A stretch of 64,000 nt of DNA from Minwuia thermotolerans (lineage in GTDB: Bacteria > Pseudomonadota > Alphaproteobacteria > Minwuiales > Minwuiaceae). The notes beneath the pieces were generated by a model that saw nothing but the letters and a program-made list of their open reading frames with translations, did no database searches and was not told where the DNA came from. A program made the translations under genes and the position numbers. The DNA lies in contig BQJF01000005.1 of the NCBI GenBank assembly GCA_021604565.1, positions 1 to 64,000 of the forward strand. The letters run 5' to 3'. Below are positions 1 to 9,566 of this stretch, one piece after another (position 1 is the first letter of the stretch; the number at the start of each line of letters is the position of its first letter).

Positions 1-53
1 ACGCGCTTGTGATGCGGCTGATGCCAGCCCTTTCTTGCCGCGAACCGGACTGA
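1..53 (+). CDS. 3' end of an upstream gene, possibly rimI (partial)
   Basis: An open frame enters from the left edge and ends at TGA 51-53. Its last residues read ALVMRLMPALSCREPD. The ALVMR segment resembles the C-terminal strand of RimI-type ribosomal protein acetyltransferases, and rimI commonly lies directly before fur in alphaproteobacteria. Only 17 codons are visible, so the identification rests mostly on gene order. Confidence 0.4.
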   Translation, partial: ALVMRLMPALSCREPD

Positions 54-91
54 GCACTATACATTCCGCAAAAGAACAACAGGCGGGGACC

Positions 92-520
92 ATGGATTCC
101 ACACTGGCGCAGAAGTGCATCGACAAGGGCATGCGGATGACCGACCAGCGCCGCGTGATCGCGCACGTGCTGTCGACCGCTGAAGACCATCCGGACGTGG
201 AGCAGCTCTACGAGCGGTCCAGTGCCATCGACTCCCGGATATCCATCGCGACGGTCTATCGCACGGTCCGCATGTTCGAGGAGGCGGGTATCCTGGAGCG
301 GCATGACTTCGGTGACGGGCGCGCCCGCTATGAGGAAGCCAACGACGAGCACCACGACCATCTGATCGACGTGAATTCCGGGGAGGTGATCGAGTTCACC
401 AACGAGAAGATCGAGGAACTGCAGCGCGTCGTGGCGCGGGAACTCGGCTACGAACTGGTGGACCACCGGCTGGAACTGTTTGGCACCCGCATCGGTCGCA
501 AGCAGGGATCCAAGGACTGA
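92..520 (+). CDS. fur: Fur-family metal-responsive transcriptional repressor
   Basis: The 142-residue protein has the Fur winged helix (recognition helix around ATVYRTV, residues 53-59) and the metal-binding HHDH cluster at 87-90. The structural CxxC zinc pair found after this motif in enterobacterial Fur is absent: the stretch reads HLIDVNSGEVIEF. This is common in alphaproteobacterial Fur/Mur proteins, so iron versus manganese sensing cannot be settled from sequence. I chose ATG 92 over an upstream TTG at 35 because AGGCGGGG lies just before it and the protein then begins like other Fur proteins. It overlaps plsC by one base (TGATG), suggesting co-transcription. Confidence 0.93.
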   Translation: MDSTLAQKCIDKGMRMTDQRRVIAHVLSTAEDHPDVEQLYERSSAIDSRISIATVYRTVRMFEEAGILERHDFGDGRARYEEANDEHHDHLIDVNSGEVIEFTNEKIEELQRVVARELGYELVDHRLELFGTRIGRKQGSKD

Positions 521-1299
521 TGAGGACCGCCTATATCACGGCGATCATCCTCTTTCTGATCCTCTTCACCCTTGTCATCATGCCGCCGCACCTGATCGGC
601 ATCCTGTTCGGCTGGCGCATATCCCGTTACATCCCGCAGCTCTGGCATCAGGTGGCCTTCCGGCTCCTGCGGCTGAAGATCCGCATCGAGGGAACGCCGG
701 TTCGCGGCGAGGGGGTGCTGTACGTCAGCAACCATGTTTCCTGGGTCGATATCGTCGTCATGGGCGCAACCCTGCCCGCCAGCTTTGTCGCCAAGCACGA
801 AGTCGGGACCTGGCCGGTGATCAAGTGGCTCGCCAACCTGCAGCGCACGGTCTACGTCAGCCGCGATCGCAAGACGGCGGACAAGGAACGCAAGGCAATG
901 CAGGAGCGACTGTCGCGTGGCGACAGCCTGATCCTGTTCCCGGAGGGCACGTCGGGCGACGGCCTGCGGATCCAGGCTTTCCGTTCCGCCTTCTTTTCGC
1001 TGGCGGACCTGCAGGTCGACGGCCATCCGGTGAAGGTGCAGCCGATCTCCCTGACCTATACCCAGGTCGATGGCTTTCCGGTCACCCGTCGGTCCATGCC
1101 GCAGGTGGCCTGGTACGGCGACATGGACTTGGCACCGCACCTGAAGAACTATCTCTACGGTGGTCCTTATGAGGTCAGGCTGAAGTTTCACGAGCCGGTA
1201 ACCCTGGAGACGATCGGCAACCGGAAGAAGCTGGCGAACTATTGTCGCGAGAAGATTGTCGCGGGTAACTCGGAGGCGTTGAGCGCGTCCGCAGCTTGA
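520..1299 (+). CDS. plsC: 1-acyl-sn-glycerol-3-phosphate acyltransferase (PlsC/LPLAT family)
   Basis: This 259-residue protein should transfer an acyl chain to lysophosphatidic acid at the inner membrane. An N-terminal hydrophobic helix (residues 5-30) is followed by the catalytic HX4D motif NHVSWVD (H72, D77) and the glycerol-phosphate-binding motif FPEGT (140-144). The start codon overlaps the fur stop, so translation is probably coupled. Family members can act on other lysolipids such as ornithine lipids; the substrate is inferred from the family only. Confidence 0.88.
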   Translation: MRTAYITAIILFLILFTLVIMPPHLIGILFGWRISRYIPQLWHQVAFRLLRLKIRIEGTPVRGEGVLYVSNHVSWVDIVVMGATLPASFVAKHEVGTWPVIKWLANLQRTVYVSRDRKTADKERKAMQERLSRGDSLILFPEGTSGDGLRIQAFRSAFFSLADLQVDGHPVKVQPISLTYTQVDGFPVTRRSMPQVAWYGDMDLAPHLKNYLYGGPYEVRLKFHEPVTLETIGNRKKLANYCREKIVAGNSEALSASAA

Positions 1300-1358
1300 C
1301 TTGACCCCAATGCCTGATACATGTCCCGGAAATCAGGTGGTACGGATGCCGGGAGCCG

Positions 1359-2759
1359 GTGTTCCGTCCGCCAGTTCAGCGTGACACAGCAGGCGTGACC
1401 CGGAAACTCTTCATCAAGACCTATGGCTGCCAGATGAACGTCTACGACTCCGAGCGTATGGCGGATATCCTGGCACCGCTGGGATATGCGGAGACCGGCA
1501 GTCCCGATGACGCCGACATGGTCATCCTGAATACCTGCCACATCAGGGAAAAGGCGGCGGAGAAGGTCTTCTCCGAACTCGGTCGTATCCGCAAGCTGAA
1601 GGACCGGCGCCGCGCCGCAGGGGCCGACATGGTGATCGGCGTCGCCGGCTGTGTGGCGCAGGCCGAAGGCGACGAGATCGTCCGCCGGGCGCCCTTCGTC
1701 GATATCGTCTTCGGGCCGCAGAGCTATCAGAATCTGCCGGAGATGGTGGCACGCGCCGCGCGTGCGAACGGTCAGCCCGTGCTGGAAACGGATTTCGAGG
1801 TCGAGGACAAGTTCGACCGTCTGGCGGAGACACCGGGCCGATCCGGGCCGACCGCGTTCCTGACCATCCAGGAAGGCTGCGACAAGTTCTGCGCCTTCTG
1901 CGTCGTGCCCTATACCCGCGGTGCCGAATATTCCCGCTCAGCGCCCGAGATCATGGCGGAGGCACGTCGGCTGGTGGCCTCCGGTGCCGTGGAGATCACC
2001 CTGCTGGGACAGAACGTCAACGCCTGGCACGGTGCCGGACCCGATGGCGGGGCCGACTGGGCGCTGGGGCGGCTGGTGCGGGAACTGGCGGAGATCGATG
2101 GTCTGCAGCGCATCCGCTACACCACATCGCATCCGCTGGAGATGACGGCCGACCTGATCAGCGCCCATGCCGAGGTCCCGGCCCTGATGCCCTATCTGCA
2201 TCTGCCGGTGCAGGCCGGTTCCGACCGGATCCTGCGGGCGATGAACCGCCGCCATGACCGCGACACCTATTTCCGCATCGTCGACAAGCTGCGTGATGCA
2301 CGGCCCGATCTGGCGCTGTCTTCGGATTTCATCGTCGGGTTTCCGGGCGAAACCGACCGGGACTTCGCCGATACGCTGAACCTCGTCACGCAGGTGAAAT
2401 ACGCGCAGGCCTATTCTTTCAAGTACAGCCCGCGCCCCGGAACCCCGGCGGCGGCGGAGAGCGTGCAGGTCGCGGAATCAGTGAAGGACGAGCGGTTGCA
2501 GTCACTGCAGGCCCTGATCAACGAGCAGCAGGCGGCCTTCAATGCCGACATGGCAGGCCGGACGATGCCGGTACTGCTGGAGCGTGACGGACGCCATGCC
2601 GGGCAACTGGTCGGGCGCAGCCCCTACATGCAGGCAGTGCATCTGGATGCGCCCGCGACCTTGCGCAACCGGATTGTAGACGTCACCATCATCGAAGGGC
2701 GAGCCAACAGTCTTTCCGGTCGTCTCGCCCGGAACCCGAATGTCGTAGATGCCGCCTGA
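1359..2759 (+). CDS. miaB: tRNA-2-methylthio-N6-dimethylallyladenosine synthase MiaB
   Basis: Radical-SAM methylthiotransferase acting on i6A37 of tRNAs. The N-terminal UPF0004 domain has its three cluster-binding cysteines in TYGCQMN (C24), NTC (C60) and AGC (C98). The radical-SAM motif is CDKFCAFC (C174, C178, C181), and a C-terminal TRAM domain follows (about residues 390-460). The length is normal for the family. The start is a GTG at 1359 preceded by GGGAGCC; a second in-frame GTG at 1395 would give a protein starting nearer the conserved KLFIKTYGC and is a real alternative. Confidence 0.93.
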   Translation: MFRPPVQRDTAGVTRKLFIKTYGCQMNVYDSERMADILAPLGYAETGSPDDADMVILNTCHIREKAAEKVFSELGRIRKLKDRRRAAGADMVIGVAGCVAQAEGDEIVRRAPFVDIVFGPQSYQNLPEMVARAARANGQPVLETDFEVEDKFDRLAETPGRSGPTAFLTIQEGCDKFCAFCVVPYTRGAEYSRSAPEIMAEARRLVASGAVEITLLGQNVNAWHGAGPDGGADWALGRLVRELAEIDGLQRIRYTTSHPLEMTADLISAHAEVPALMPYLHLPVQAGSDRILRAMNRRHDRDTYFRIVDKLRDARPDLALSSDFIVGFPGETDRDFADTLNLVTQVKYAQAYSFKYSPRPGTPAAAESVQVAESVKDERLQSLQALINEQQAAFNADMAGRTMPVLLERDGRHAGQLVGRSPYMQAVHLDAPATLRNRIVDVTIIEGRANSLSGRLARNPNVVDAA

Positions 2760-2780
2760 AGAGAAGGGCTGACCAAGGCT

Positions 2781-3773
2781 TTGACCACACCTGACAATGT
2801 GCGCACGTCCCAGGGCGGCCTGACGGTCGATTTCGAGGACAATCGCCTGCTTGGTGCCCTGTTCGGCGATCATGACAGCAACCTTGCCCGGATCGAACAG
2901 GAACTGGGCGTTTCCCTGACATCACGCGGCAACCGCATGGTCATCGGCGGCGACACCGCCTCCTGCGAGCGTGCGCGCGGTATCCTGCGCGCCCTGTATC
3001 AGCGGGTGGAGCAGGGGGAGCCTGTCGGCCAGCGGGAGGTGGATGACGCCATTCGCCTGGGGCAGGACAGCGGTGTTGCCAATGGTGTCCTGATCCAGAC
3101 GCGGAAACGCGCGATCAAGCCCCGTTCCCCGAACCAGATCCACTACGCCCGCAATCTGATGGAGAAGGAACTCGTGTTCGGGATCGGCCCAGCCGGTACC
3201 GGCAAGACCTATCTCGCGGTGGCGGCGGCGGTCAGCATGATGCTGACCCACCAGGTGGACCGCATCGTGCTCTCGCGACCGGCCGTGGAGGCGGGCGAGC
3301 GGCTGGGGTTCCTGCCGGGCGACATGCGCGACAAGGTCGATCCCTACCTGCGTCCGCTCTATGATGCGTTGTACGACATGCTGCCTGCCGAACAGGTGGC
3401 GAAGAAGCTGGAGACCGGCGAGATCGAGGTCGCGCCGCTTGCCTTCATGCGCGGGCGTACGCTCGCCAATGCCTACGTCATCCTGGATGAGGCGCAGAAC
3501 ACGACAACCGTGCAGATGAAGATGCTGCTGACCCGTCTGGGCGAGAACTCGCGCATGGCGATCACCGGCGACCTCTCGCAGATCGATCTGCCGCGCGGCA
3601 CCCGCTCCGGACTGCGCGAGGCACTGGAAGTGCTGCAGGATGTGGAAGGCATAGCCTTCACTTCGTTCGACGCGCGCGACGTTGTCCGCCACCCCATGGT
3701 GACCCGCATCGTTCGCGCCTATGCCAGTCATGAGCAGGCCGAACTGTTCGAGGGATCGGAGAAGCAGTCGTGA
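2781..3773 (+). CDS. phoH: PhoH-family P-loop ATPase
   Basis: A 330-residue PhoH/YbeZ-like ATPase. Walker A is GPAGTGKT (136-143) and Walker B is VILDEAQN; the arginine-rich region downstream fits the family. PhoH/YbeZ proteins work with YbeY in RNA and ribosome quality control, and here ybeY follows directly with a GTGA overlap. The start is TTG 2781, after a purine-rich stretch at 2759-2767; no in-frame ATG upstream fits better. Confidence 0.92.
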   Translation: MTTPDNVRTSQGGLTVDFEDNRLLGALFGDHDSNLARIEQELGVSLTSRGNRMVIGGDTASCERARGILRALYQRVEQGEPVGQREVDDAIRLGQDSGVANGVLIQTRKRAIKPRSPNQIHYARNLMEKELVFGIGPAGTGKTYLAVAAAVSMMLTHQVDRIVLSRPAVEAGERLGFLPGDMRDKVDPYLRPLYDALYDMLPAEQVAKKLETGEIEVAPLAFMRGRTLANAYVILDEAQNTTTVQMKMLLTRLGENSRMAITGDLSQIDLPRGTRSGLREALEVLQDVEGIAFTSFDARDVVRHPMVTRIVRAYASHEQAELFEGSEKQS

Positions 3774-4276
3774 GCACGACCGCCGCAGTCCCGTCCGTTC
3801 CCGAACTGCCCCGGGTCGAGGTCGTGCTCGCGGCGGAGGGCTGGCCTGATGACGCCGGGGCTGTGGTACAGCGGGCGGCCCATGCCGTGCTCTCGGGATT
3901 CGCGGATGCGGCATCCTTCGGCGACATCTCGGTCGCCCTGATGGACGACGCATCGATCCAGGTTCTGAACCGCGACTACCGGGGCAAGGATGCCCCGACA
4001 AACGTGCTTTCCTTCCCGGTGGAGGAAGATGGCGGCATTCTGCCGCCGGGTGAGCGCCTTTCGCTGGGCGATATCGCTGTGGCGCTGGAGACCGTGGTGC
4101 GGGAAGCGGTCGAGGAAGACAAGACGCTGGCCGCCCATCTGGCACACATGGTCGTGCACGGAACCCTGCATCTGCTGGGCTACGATCACGAACAGGACAG
4201 CGAGGCCGAGGAAATGGAAGCCCTGGAACGGGATGTTCTAGCCAGCCTTGGTATCGCGGACCCCTACAGGACATGA
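3770..4276 (+). CDS. ybeY: Endoribonuclease YbeY
   Basis: Metal-dependent RNase involved in 16S rRNA 3' maturation and ribosome quality control. The zinc motif HGTLHLLGYDH is complete (H130, H134, H140) in a 168-residue protein, the usual size. The GTG start overlaps the phoH stop, and the phoH-ybeY-corC-lnt order is the standard bacterial arrangement. Confidence 0.94.
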   Translation: MSTTAAVPSVPELPRVEVVLAAEGWPDDAGAVVQRAAHAVLSGFADAASFGDISVALMDDASIQVLNRDYRGKDAPTNVLSFPVEEDGGILPPGERLSLGDIAVALETVVREAVEEDKTLAAHLAHMVVHGTLHLLGYDHEQDSEAEEMEALERDVLASLGIADPYRT

Positions 4277-4292
4277 CAGGACTGACACGCTG

Positions 4293-5240
4293 ATGAGCGA
4301 TTCATCTTCCAGTATGCAGCCCCGCAACGGCGGGGCCGATGACGAAACGGAACAGGGCGCCAGGAAGGGGTCATGGCTGGGTGACCTGGTCCGCAACCTG
4401 ACAGGCAGCAGGCCGGAGGAGAACGGCTGGCGCGAAAGCCTGGAGGAGCTGCTCGAGGAGCACGAGATCGGCGACGCCGAACTTGGCCCGGAGGAGCGGC
4501 ACATGCTCTCCAACATCATTTCCCTGGGCGAGAAGCGTATCGAGGATGTGATGGTCCCCCGCGCTGACATCGTTGCACTGGAGATGGGTCTGCCCTTGCA
4601 GGAGGTGGTGGAAAGCTATCTCGCCGCGCCACATTCCCGCCTGCCGATCTATCGCGAGAATCTCGACGACATTGTCGGTGTTCTCCACGTCAAGGATCTG
4701 GTGCAGCTCTGGGGGCAGGAGGGCGATGTCGACCTGGCTCCGATCCTGCGCCAGCCGCTGGTCGTGCCACCGTCGAAGCCAGTGACCGATCTGCTGGTGG
4801 AAATGCGCGCCCAGCGGCGCCATTTCGCCATCGTCGTCGACGAATATGGCGGTGTCGATGGCCTGGTGACGATCGAGGATCTGATCGAGGAAGTGGTCGG
4901 CGACATTCGCGACGAGCATGACACGGAGGAGGAGCCGGTCTTCATCGAACATGAGGACGGGACCATCGAGGTCGATTCCCGGTTCGAGCTGGATGACTTC
5001 GAGGCACGCGTGGATTGCGACCTTCTCACCGATGCGGATGACGAGGAAATCGACACGCTGGGCGGCTTCATCTTCGTGACGCTGGGGCGGGTGCCGAAGC
5101 GTGGCGAAGTGGTGCGGCATGATTGCGGACTGGAGTTCGAGATCGCCGATGCCGACCCGCGGCGGATCAAGCTGCTGCGTGTCCGCCGGTTTTCCCCCTC
5201 CGCCACTGACGGGGAGCGGACGGAGAAGAGCGGGCTGTGA
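4293..5240 (+). CDS. corC: CBS-domain hemolysin/CorC-type transporter-associated protein
   Basis: A 315-residue soluble protein with an acidic N-terminal region, a CBS pair (about residues 60-190; MVPRADIVALE and the second CBS ending FAIVVDEYGGVDGLVTIEDL) and a C-terminal CorC_HlyC domain with the GG(F)IF(V) core. It lacks the DUF21 membrane domain, so it is the short CorC/YbeX type linked to Mg2+/Co2+ homeostasis and ribosome function. ATG 4293 is preferred to an upstream alternative at 4248, which would overlap ybeY by 29 bases. Its stop overlaps the lnt start (GTGA). Confidence 0.9.
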   Translation: MSDSSSSMQPRNGGADDETEQGARKGSWLGDLVRNLTGSRPEENGWRESLEELLEEHEIGDAELGPEERHMLSNIISLGEKRIEDVMVPRADIVALEMGLPLQEVVESYLAAPHSRLPIYRENLDDIVGVLHVKDLVQLWGQEGDVDLAPILRQPLVVPPSKPVTDLLVEMRAQRRHFAIVVDEYGGVDGLVTIEDLIEEVVGDIRDEHDTEEEPVFIEHEDGTIEVDSRFELDDFEARVDCDLLTDADDEEIDTLGGFIFVTLGRVPKRGEVVRHDCGLEFEIADADPRRIKLLRVRRFSPSATDGERTEKSGL

Positions 5241-6802
5241 CGCGGCTGGCCAGTCGCATGGCTGCCCTGTCGGGCTGGCGACGCCTGTTGTTGGCCTTCC
5301 TGCTCGGTGCCCTGATGAGCCTCGGCTTCGCACCATTCCACCTGTTTCCTGTCTTCTGGGTCGGTTTTGGCGGCCTGTTGCTCCTGCTGCACGGCGTGCA
5401 TCGCGGGCGTGGTGCCTTCGCCCTCGGCTGGTGGTTCGGCTGGGGGCATTTCATTGCCGGCCTGTACTGGATTGCTTCCGCCTTTCTGGTGGAGCCGGAC
5501 AAGTTCGCCTGGATGGTGCCGTTTCCGGTCCTGGGTCTGCCGGCCCTGCTGGCACTCTTCCCGGCGGTTGCCGTCTGGCTGGCCTGGCGTCTGAGCAAGC
5601 CGGGCACATTCCGCCTCTTTCTTCTCGCGGCAAGCTGGACCCTGGCCGAGGTGGCGCGCGGTGATGTTCTGACCGGGTTTCCGTGGAACCTGGCAGGCTA
5701 TGGCTTTGGCTTTGCCGATGTCGCTATGCAGCCCGCAGCCTGGATCGGCACCGTGGGACTGAGTTTCCTGGCGGTCCTGGTCGGCGGCGCTCCGGCATTG
5801 ATCCTTGCGCGGCGGGGACACTGGCGGGCACCTGTCGCGATCCTGCTCGGGACAGTTGTCCTGATCGGGGCAGGGGCGTGGCGGCTGTCGGACGCGAACC
5901 CGGACCTTGCGACTGCCGACGCGCCGACGATCCGGATCGTCCAGGCCAACATCGCGCAGCGTGACAAGTGGCGGCCGGATCTGATCGAGGCCAATTTCGC
6001 CCGGAACCTGGCCATGAGCCTGCCTTCTGCGGGGGAGCGGTTGCCTGACCTGGTGATCTGGCCGGAAACGGCGGCAACTTTCCGGATCGATGCGGACCTG
6101 ATGGCGCGGCAACGCATCGCCCGGGTGGCCGAACAGATCAACGGGCTGGTGATAACCGGCGCCCCGCGTGCAGAGACAGGCGACGGCACGGTGCGTTTCT
6201 TCAATTCCGCCGTCGCGATCAATGCGCAGGCACAGATCATCGACAGCGCCGACAAGCGTCACCTGGTGCCGTTCGGAGAGTACCTGCCATTGCGAAGTCT
6301 GCTGGCCCGGTTCGGGTTGGACAAACTGGCGCAGGGCAGGGGGGACTTCTCGCCCGGTGCAGGCGACAGCAGCGGACTGCTGCACCTGCCGGGATTGCCG
6401 CCGGCACGCGTGCTGATCTGCTACGAGGTGATCTTCGCGGAGGAAGTCGGCTCCGGCGATTCGCGACCCGGCTGGCTGCTTTCGTTGACCAACGATGCCT
6501 GGTTCGGGACGCTTACCGGGCCCGATCAGCATTTTGCCATGGCCCGTTTCCGGGCAGTCGAGCAAGGGCTGCCGCTGGTGAGGGCAGCAGGAACCGGTGT
6601 TTCAGCGATTGTTGATGCTTATGGTCAAGTGCAGAGCAGGCTTGATCTGGGGGTAGAAGGGATTGTGACAGGCACATTACCGGGGCATACCGAAGAAACC
6701 CTGTATGCATTTGTGGGTCGATGGCCGATTATCTTGGGCATGTGCATGCTTCTTGTTGTGTCTTTGGTCACCATAGTCATGGGTGCGCGCCGCGAAATGT
6801 GA
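5237..6802 (+). CDS. lnt: Apolipoprotein N-acyltransferase
   Basis: The 521-residue inner-membrane enzyme adds the third acyl chain to lipoproteins. The N-terminal half is a run of hydrophobic helices (about residues 15-220), and the C-terminal half is a nitrilase-like periplasmic domain. The catalytic triad is visible: E277 in WPETA, K340 in DKRHLVPFGEY and C395 in ICYEVIF. The GTG start is translationally coupled to corC. It is the last gene of the fur-lnt block; an AT-richer gap follows. Confidence 0.93.
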   Translation: MTRLASRMAALSGWRRLLLAFLLGALMSLGFAPFHLFPVFWVGFGGLLLLLHGVHRGRGAFALGWWFGWGHFIAGLYWIASAFLVEPDKFAWMVPFPVLGLPALLALFPAVAVWLAWRLSKPGTFRLFLLAASWTLAEVARGDVLTGFPWNLAGYGFGFADVAMQPAAWIGTVGLSFLAVLVGGAPALILARRGHWRAPVAILLGTVVLIGAGAWRLSDANPDLATADAPTIRIVQANIAQRDKWRPDLIEANFARNLAMSLPSAGERLPDLVIWPETAATFRIDADLMARQRIARVAEQINGLVITGAPRAETGDGTVRFFNSAVAINAQAQIIDSADKRHLVPFGEYLPLRSLLARFGLDKLAQGRGDFSPGAGDSSGLLHLPGLPPARVLICYEVIFAEEVGSGDSRPGWLLSLTNDAWFGTLTGPDQHFAMARFRAVEQGLPLVRAAGTGVSAIVDAYGQVQSRLDLGVEGIVTGTLPGHTEETLYAFVGRWPIILGMCMLLVVSLVTIVMGARREM

Positions 6803-7048
6803 TCCGCGATACATGTTCTTTGTGGCAATATTGAATAAATTTGCATGTAAATGAAGTCTGGTGAGTTAATGCTTCAGACAAGTTCATGCGATCAACAAGT
6901 GTTCGATGCAACTGGCGGTTTAGTTTCCCGTTTCTCGCTTGACGAATTGTCGTGAAATCTTCATAGGAAGGCCGTCGGGGAACGGGAAAGGGCGCTGCTG
7001 GCTGGAATGCCTGCGCGGTAACTTTGAAAGTAGTGCGAGGACTCAATC
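6803..7048 (+). promoter_or_regulatory. AT-richer intergenic region with a possible promoter for the XRE regulator
   Basis: About 246 bases without a plausible gene, clearly richer in A/T than the flanks. TTGACG at 6939-6944 could be a -35 element, but the expected -10 position (around 6961-6966, TCATAG) matches poorly, so the promoter call is tentative. I see no terminator with a T-run behind lnt. Confidence 0.3.
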
Positions 7049-7480
7049 TTGGCTGAACATCCACATCCGGTAGATGTCTACGTTGGCGGACGAATCAGAC
7101 TGTGCCGGACCCTGAAGGGCCTCAGTCAGCAGAAGTTGGCCAATGCGCTGGGACTTACCTTCCAACAGGTGCAGAAGTATGAGCGCGGCGCGAACCGCGT
7201 CGGCGCGAGCCGGGTATTCGAACTCAGTGAAATTCTGGACGTGCCGCCGTCATTCTTCTTCGATGGTGCGCCTGCGACCGGCAAGGGTGGCAGCGCTTCG
7301 CCCACCGGACTGGCCGAATCCGAGCCGGCCCCGTTTGATTCGGAACGTCTGTTCCGGCGGGAAATCCTCGAGTTCGTGCGTGCATATGACAAGATTTCGG
7401 ACCCGGCCGTGCGCAAGCGGCTGTTCGAACTCGTCAAGGCAATCGGCGCGCAGTTCGAGGCGGAAGTACCCAAGGACTGA
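7049..7480 (+). CDS. XRE-family helix-turn-helix transcriptional regulator
   Basis: A 143-residue protein with an N-terminal Cro/C1-type HTH (about residues 12-66: GGRIRLCRTLKGLSQQKLA, then TFQQVQKYERGANRVGASR). The C-terminal half is partly disordered and ends in a short helical region. Proteins of this exact pattern are widespread in alphaproteobacteria, often between lnt and metK. The TTG start at 7049 is supported by GAGGA at 7034-7038 with suitable spacing. Its target is unknown. Confidence 0.85.
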   Translation: MAEHPHPVDVYVGGRIRLCRTLKGLSQQKLANALGLTFQQVQKYERGANRVGASRVFELSEILDVPPSFFFDGAPATGKGGSASPTGLAESEPAPFDSERLFRREILEFVRAYDKISDPAVRKRLFELVKAIGAQFEAEVPKD

Positions 7481-7500
7481 CCTGCGGCCCTGAAGGTTCG

Positions 7501-7542
7501 ACGACGATCCGGTCGAGCGTGGTACTTGACCGGATCAGTCGT
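7501..7542 (+). promoter_or_regulatory. Long hairpin in the metK leader
   Basis: GATCCGGTC (7506-7514) and GACCGGATC (7528-7536) are perfect inverted repeats around a 13-base loop. The stem extends by five more pairs (ACGAC 7501-7505 with GTCGT 7538-7542) past a single bulged A at 7537. No T-run follows, so it is not a typical intrinsic terminator. It lies 62 bases upstream of metK, where a leader regulatory structure is possible. I could not match it to a SAM-II or SAM/SAH riboswitch consensus. Confidence 0.5.
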
Positions 7543-7604
7543 GCTTGTCACAAAGCGTCGCGTTCGAGATTCCCGAGCATTGAAAGCTGACAGGAGGGGC
7601 GACT

Positions 7605-8774
7605 TTGCCGCGGCAGAATTTTCTTTTTACTTCCGAGTCCGTTTCGGAAGGTCATCCCGACAAGGTCTGCGACCGGGTTTCGGATGCTGTTGTCGACCTT
7701 TTCCTGGCAGCCGAGCCGGACGCGCGCGTTGCCTGTGAAACGCTGACGTCGACGAACCTGATCGTCCTTGCCGGTGAGACCCGCGGTCCCTCCTCCATCA
7801 CCAATGAACTGATCGAGCAGACGGCGCGCGATGCGGTCAAGGCGATCGGTTATGAGCAGGATGGCTTCCACTGGAAGAATGCCCAGGTGCAGATCCATCT
7901 GCATGAGCAGTCGAGCGATATTGCGCAGGGCGTTGATGCGGCCGGCAACAAGGATCTGGGTGCTGGCGACCAGGGGATCATGTTCGGCTATGCCGTGCGT
8001 GAGACCGATGAGCTGATGCCCGCGCCGATCCATCTCTCGCATCGTATTCTCCAGGACATGGCGACCGCACGCCACGATGGCAGCCGCCCGGAGTTCGGCC
8101 CCGATGCCAAGAGCCAGGTGACGCTGGAATATCGTGATGGCAAGCCGGTCCGCGCCACGTCCGTGGTGGTCTCCACGCAGCACATCGAGGGTGTGAGCCA
8201 GGAAGAGGTGCGGGAACTCGTTCGCCCCTTCGTCGTCTCCGCCCTGCCGGAAGGCTGGATGTGCCCGGAGGATGAGTTCTACGTCAATCCGACCGGCAAT
8301 TTCGTCATTGGTGGTCCTGACGGCGATGCCGGCCTGACCGGACGCAAGATCATCGTCGATACCTACGGCGGTGCGGCACCCCATGGTGGCGGTGCATTTT
8401 CCGGCAAGGATCCGACCAAGGTCGACCGTTCCGCGGCCTATGCCGCGCGCTACCTGGCAAAGAACGTGGTTGGTGCCGGTCTGGCTGACCGGTGCGTCAT
8501 CCAGCTTTCCTATGCCATCGGTGTTTCCAAGCCGCTGTCGGTCTACGTGGATCTGCAGGGCACGGGCCAGGTTGAGGAAGCGAAACTGGAGAGCGTGCTG
8601 CGGGATGTCATGGATCTCAGCCCGCGCGGAATTCGCCAGCATCTCGACCTGCTGCGCCCGATCTACGAGCGCACGTCTGCCTATGGCCACTTCGGCCGCA
8701 CAGCCACCGACGATGGCGGTTTCTCCTGGGAGAAACTGGACCTCGTCGATGCGCTGAAGGGCGCATTTTCCTGA
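7605..8774 (+). CDS. metK: S-adenosylmethionine synthase
   Basis: Makes SAM from methionine and ATP. The 389-residue protein has the ATP-binding SEGHPDK motif near the N-terminus, the [12 protein letters not shown] signature and the P-loop-like [16 protein letters not shown] segment. The start is TTG 7605, backed by a strong AGGAGGGG at 7592-7599. trmB, which uses SAM, follows after 27 bases. Confidence 0.96.
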   Translation: MPRQNFLFTSESVSEGHPDKVCDRVSDAVVDLFLAAEPDARVACETLTSTNLIVLAGETRGPSSITNELIEQTARDAVKAIGYEQDGFHWKNAQVQIHLHEQSSDIAQGVDAAGNKDLGAGDQGIMFGYAVRETDELMPAPIHLSHRILQDMATARHDGSRPEFGPDAKSQVTLEYRDGKPVRATSVVVSTQHIEGVSQEEVRELVRPFVVSALPEGWMCPEDEFYVNPTGNFVIGGPDGDAGLTGRKIIVDTYGGAAPHGGGAFSGKDPTKVDRSAAYAARYLAKNVVGAGLADRCVIQLSYAIGVSKPLSVYVDLQGTGQVEEAKLESVLRDVMDLSPRGIRQHLDLLRPIYERTSAYGHFGRTATDDGGFSWEKLDLVDALKGAFS

Positions 8775-8801
8775 GTTCAGCAATCCGGGCGGCGGTCAGC
8801 A

Positions 8802-9500
8802 ATGGGCAAGGCGCGGTCAGCAGAGGCGCGACCTTACCGGTTCTATGGCCGCAGGCAGGGCAAGAAGCGCAGCGAACGCCAGCAGCATCTGCTGGACAGT
8901 GTTCTGTCCCGTGTGAGTGTGGAGCCTGGCAAACTGGGATCTGACGGACGTGCGGTCTGGCTGGAGATCGGGTTTGGCGGGGCTGAACATCTGCTTGGTC
9001 AGGCGCGGGCCAACCCGGATGTGCATCTGATCGGCTGCGAACCCTTCCTGGAAGGTGTCGTCAAGGCGCTGGACGGTATCGAGGGGGAGGGGCTTGCGAA
9101 CGTCAGCGTGCATGCTGAGGACGTGCGGCCGCTGCTCGACGGCATGGCGGAGGCAGTGCTCGACCGGGCCTTCATCCTGTTCCCTGACCCCTGGCCGAAG
9201 ACCCGCCACCACAAGCGGCGTCTGGTTTCGACAGCTACGCTGGACAATCTGGCGCGCGTGATGCGGGACGGCGCCAGTCTGCGGATCGCGACGGATCACA
9301 TGGGCTATGCGCGCTGGATCCTGTCGCATTGCCTGCGCCACCCCGCTTTCGAATGGACTGCCGAGCGGGTTGCCGACTGGCGTGAGGTGCCCGCCGACCA
9401 TGTCACCACCCGCTACCAGTCGAAGCTGCTGGCTGGTTCCGAGCCGCTTTTCCTGACTTTTCGTCGGCGGGAGCGGGAGGCGGATGGAGAAGAAGGTTGA
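8802..9500 (+). CDS. trmB: tRNA (guanine-N7-)-methyltransferase
   Basis: SAM-dependent enzyme that methylates G46 of tRNA. The 232-residue protein has the SAM-binding segment LEIGFGGAEHLL, the family signature FPDPWPKTRHHKRRL and the C-terminal TRYQSKL block. It is probably co-transcribed with metK. Its last codons overlap the -35 element of the next operon's promoter. Confidence 0.94.
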   Translation: MGKARSAEARPYRFYGRRQGKKRSERQQHLLDSVLSRVSVEPGKLGSDGRAVWLEIGFGGAEHLLGQARANPDVHLIGCEPFLEGVVKALDGIEGEGLANVSVHAEDVRPLLDGMAEAVLDRAFILFPDPWPKTRHHKRRLVSTATLDNLARVMRDGASLRIATDHMGYARWILSHCLRHPAFEWTAERVADWREVPADHVTTRYQSKLLAGSEPLFLTFRRREREADGEEG

Positions 9501-9524
9501 TATCCGGGCGTTAGCGGCTATAAC
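9497..9524 (+). promoter_or_regulatory. Predicted sigma70-type promoter of the rimP-nusA-infB operon
   Basis: TTGATA (9497-9502) and TATAAC (9519-9524) are separated by 16 bases, each one mismatch from the consensus hexamer. The -35 element overlaps the trmB stop codon. Transcription would begin near 9531, giving a leader of about 80 bases before rimP. Confidence 0.6.
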
Positions 9525-9566
9525 GCCTCTCTACACCAGTAATCGCTTACCAGAGCGAACGTCAGG

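Noticed and set aside
4649-6565. 638-codon antisense frame opposite corC and lnt
   Set aside because: Crosses two well-supported overlapping genes and has no family features.
7481-7604. SAM-II or SAM/SAH riboswitch upstream of metK
   Set aside because: The expected conserved core segments of these riboswitches could not be found. Only a plain hairpin is supported, so it is reported without a riboswitch name.
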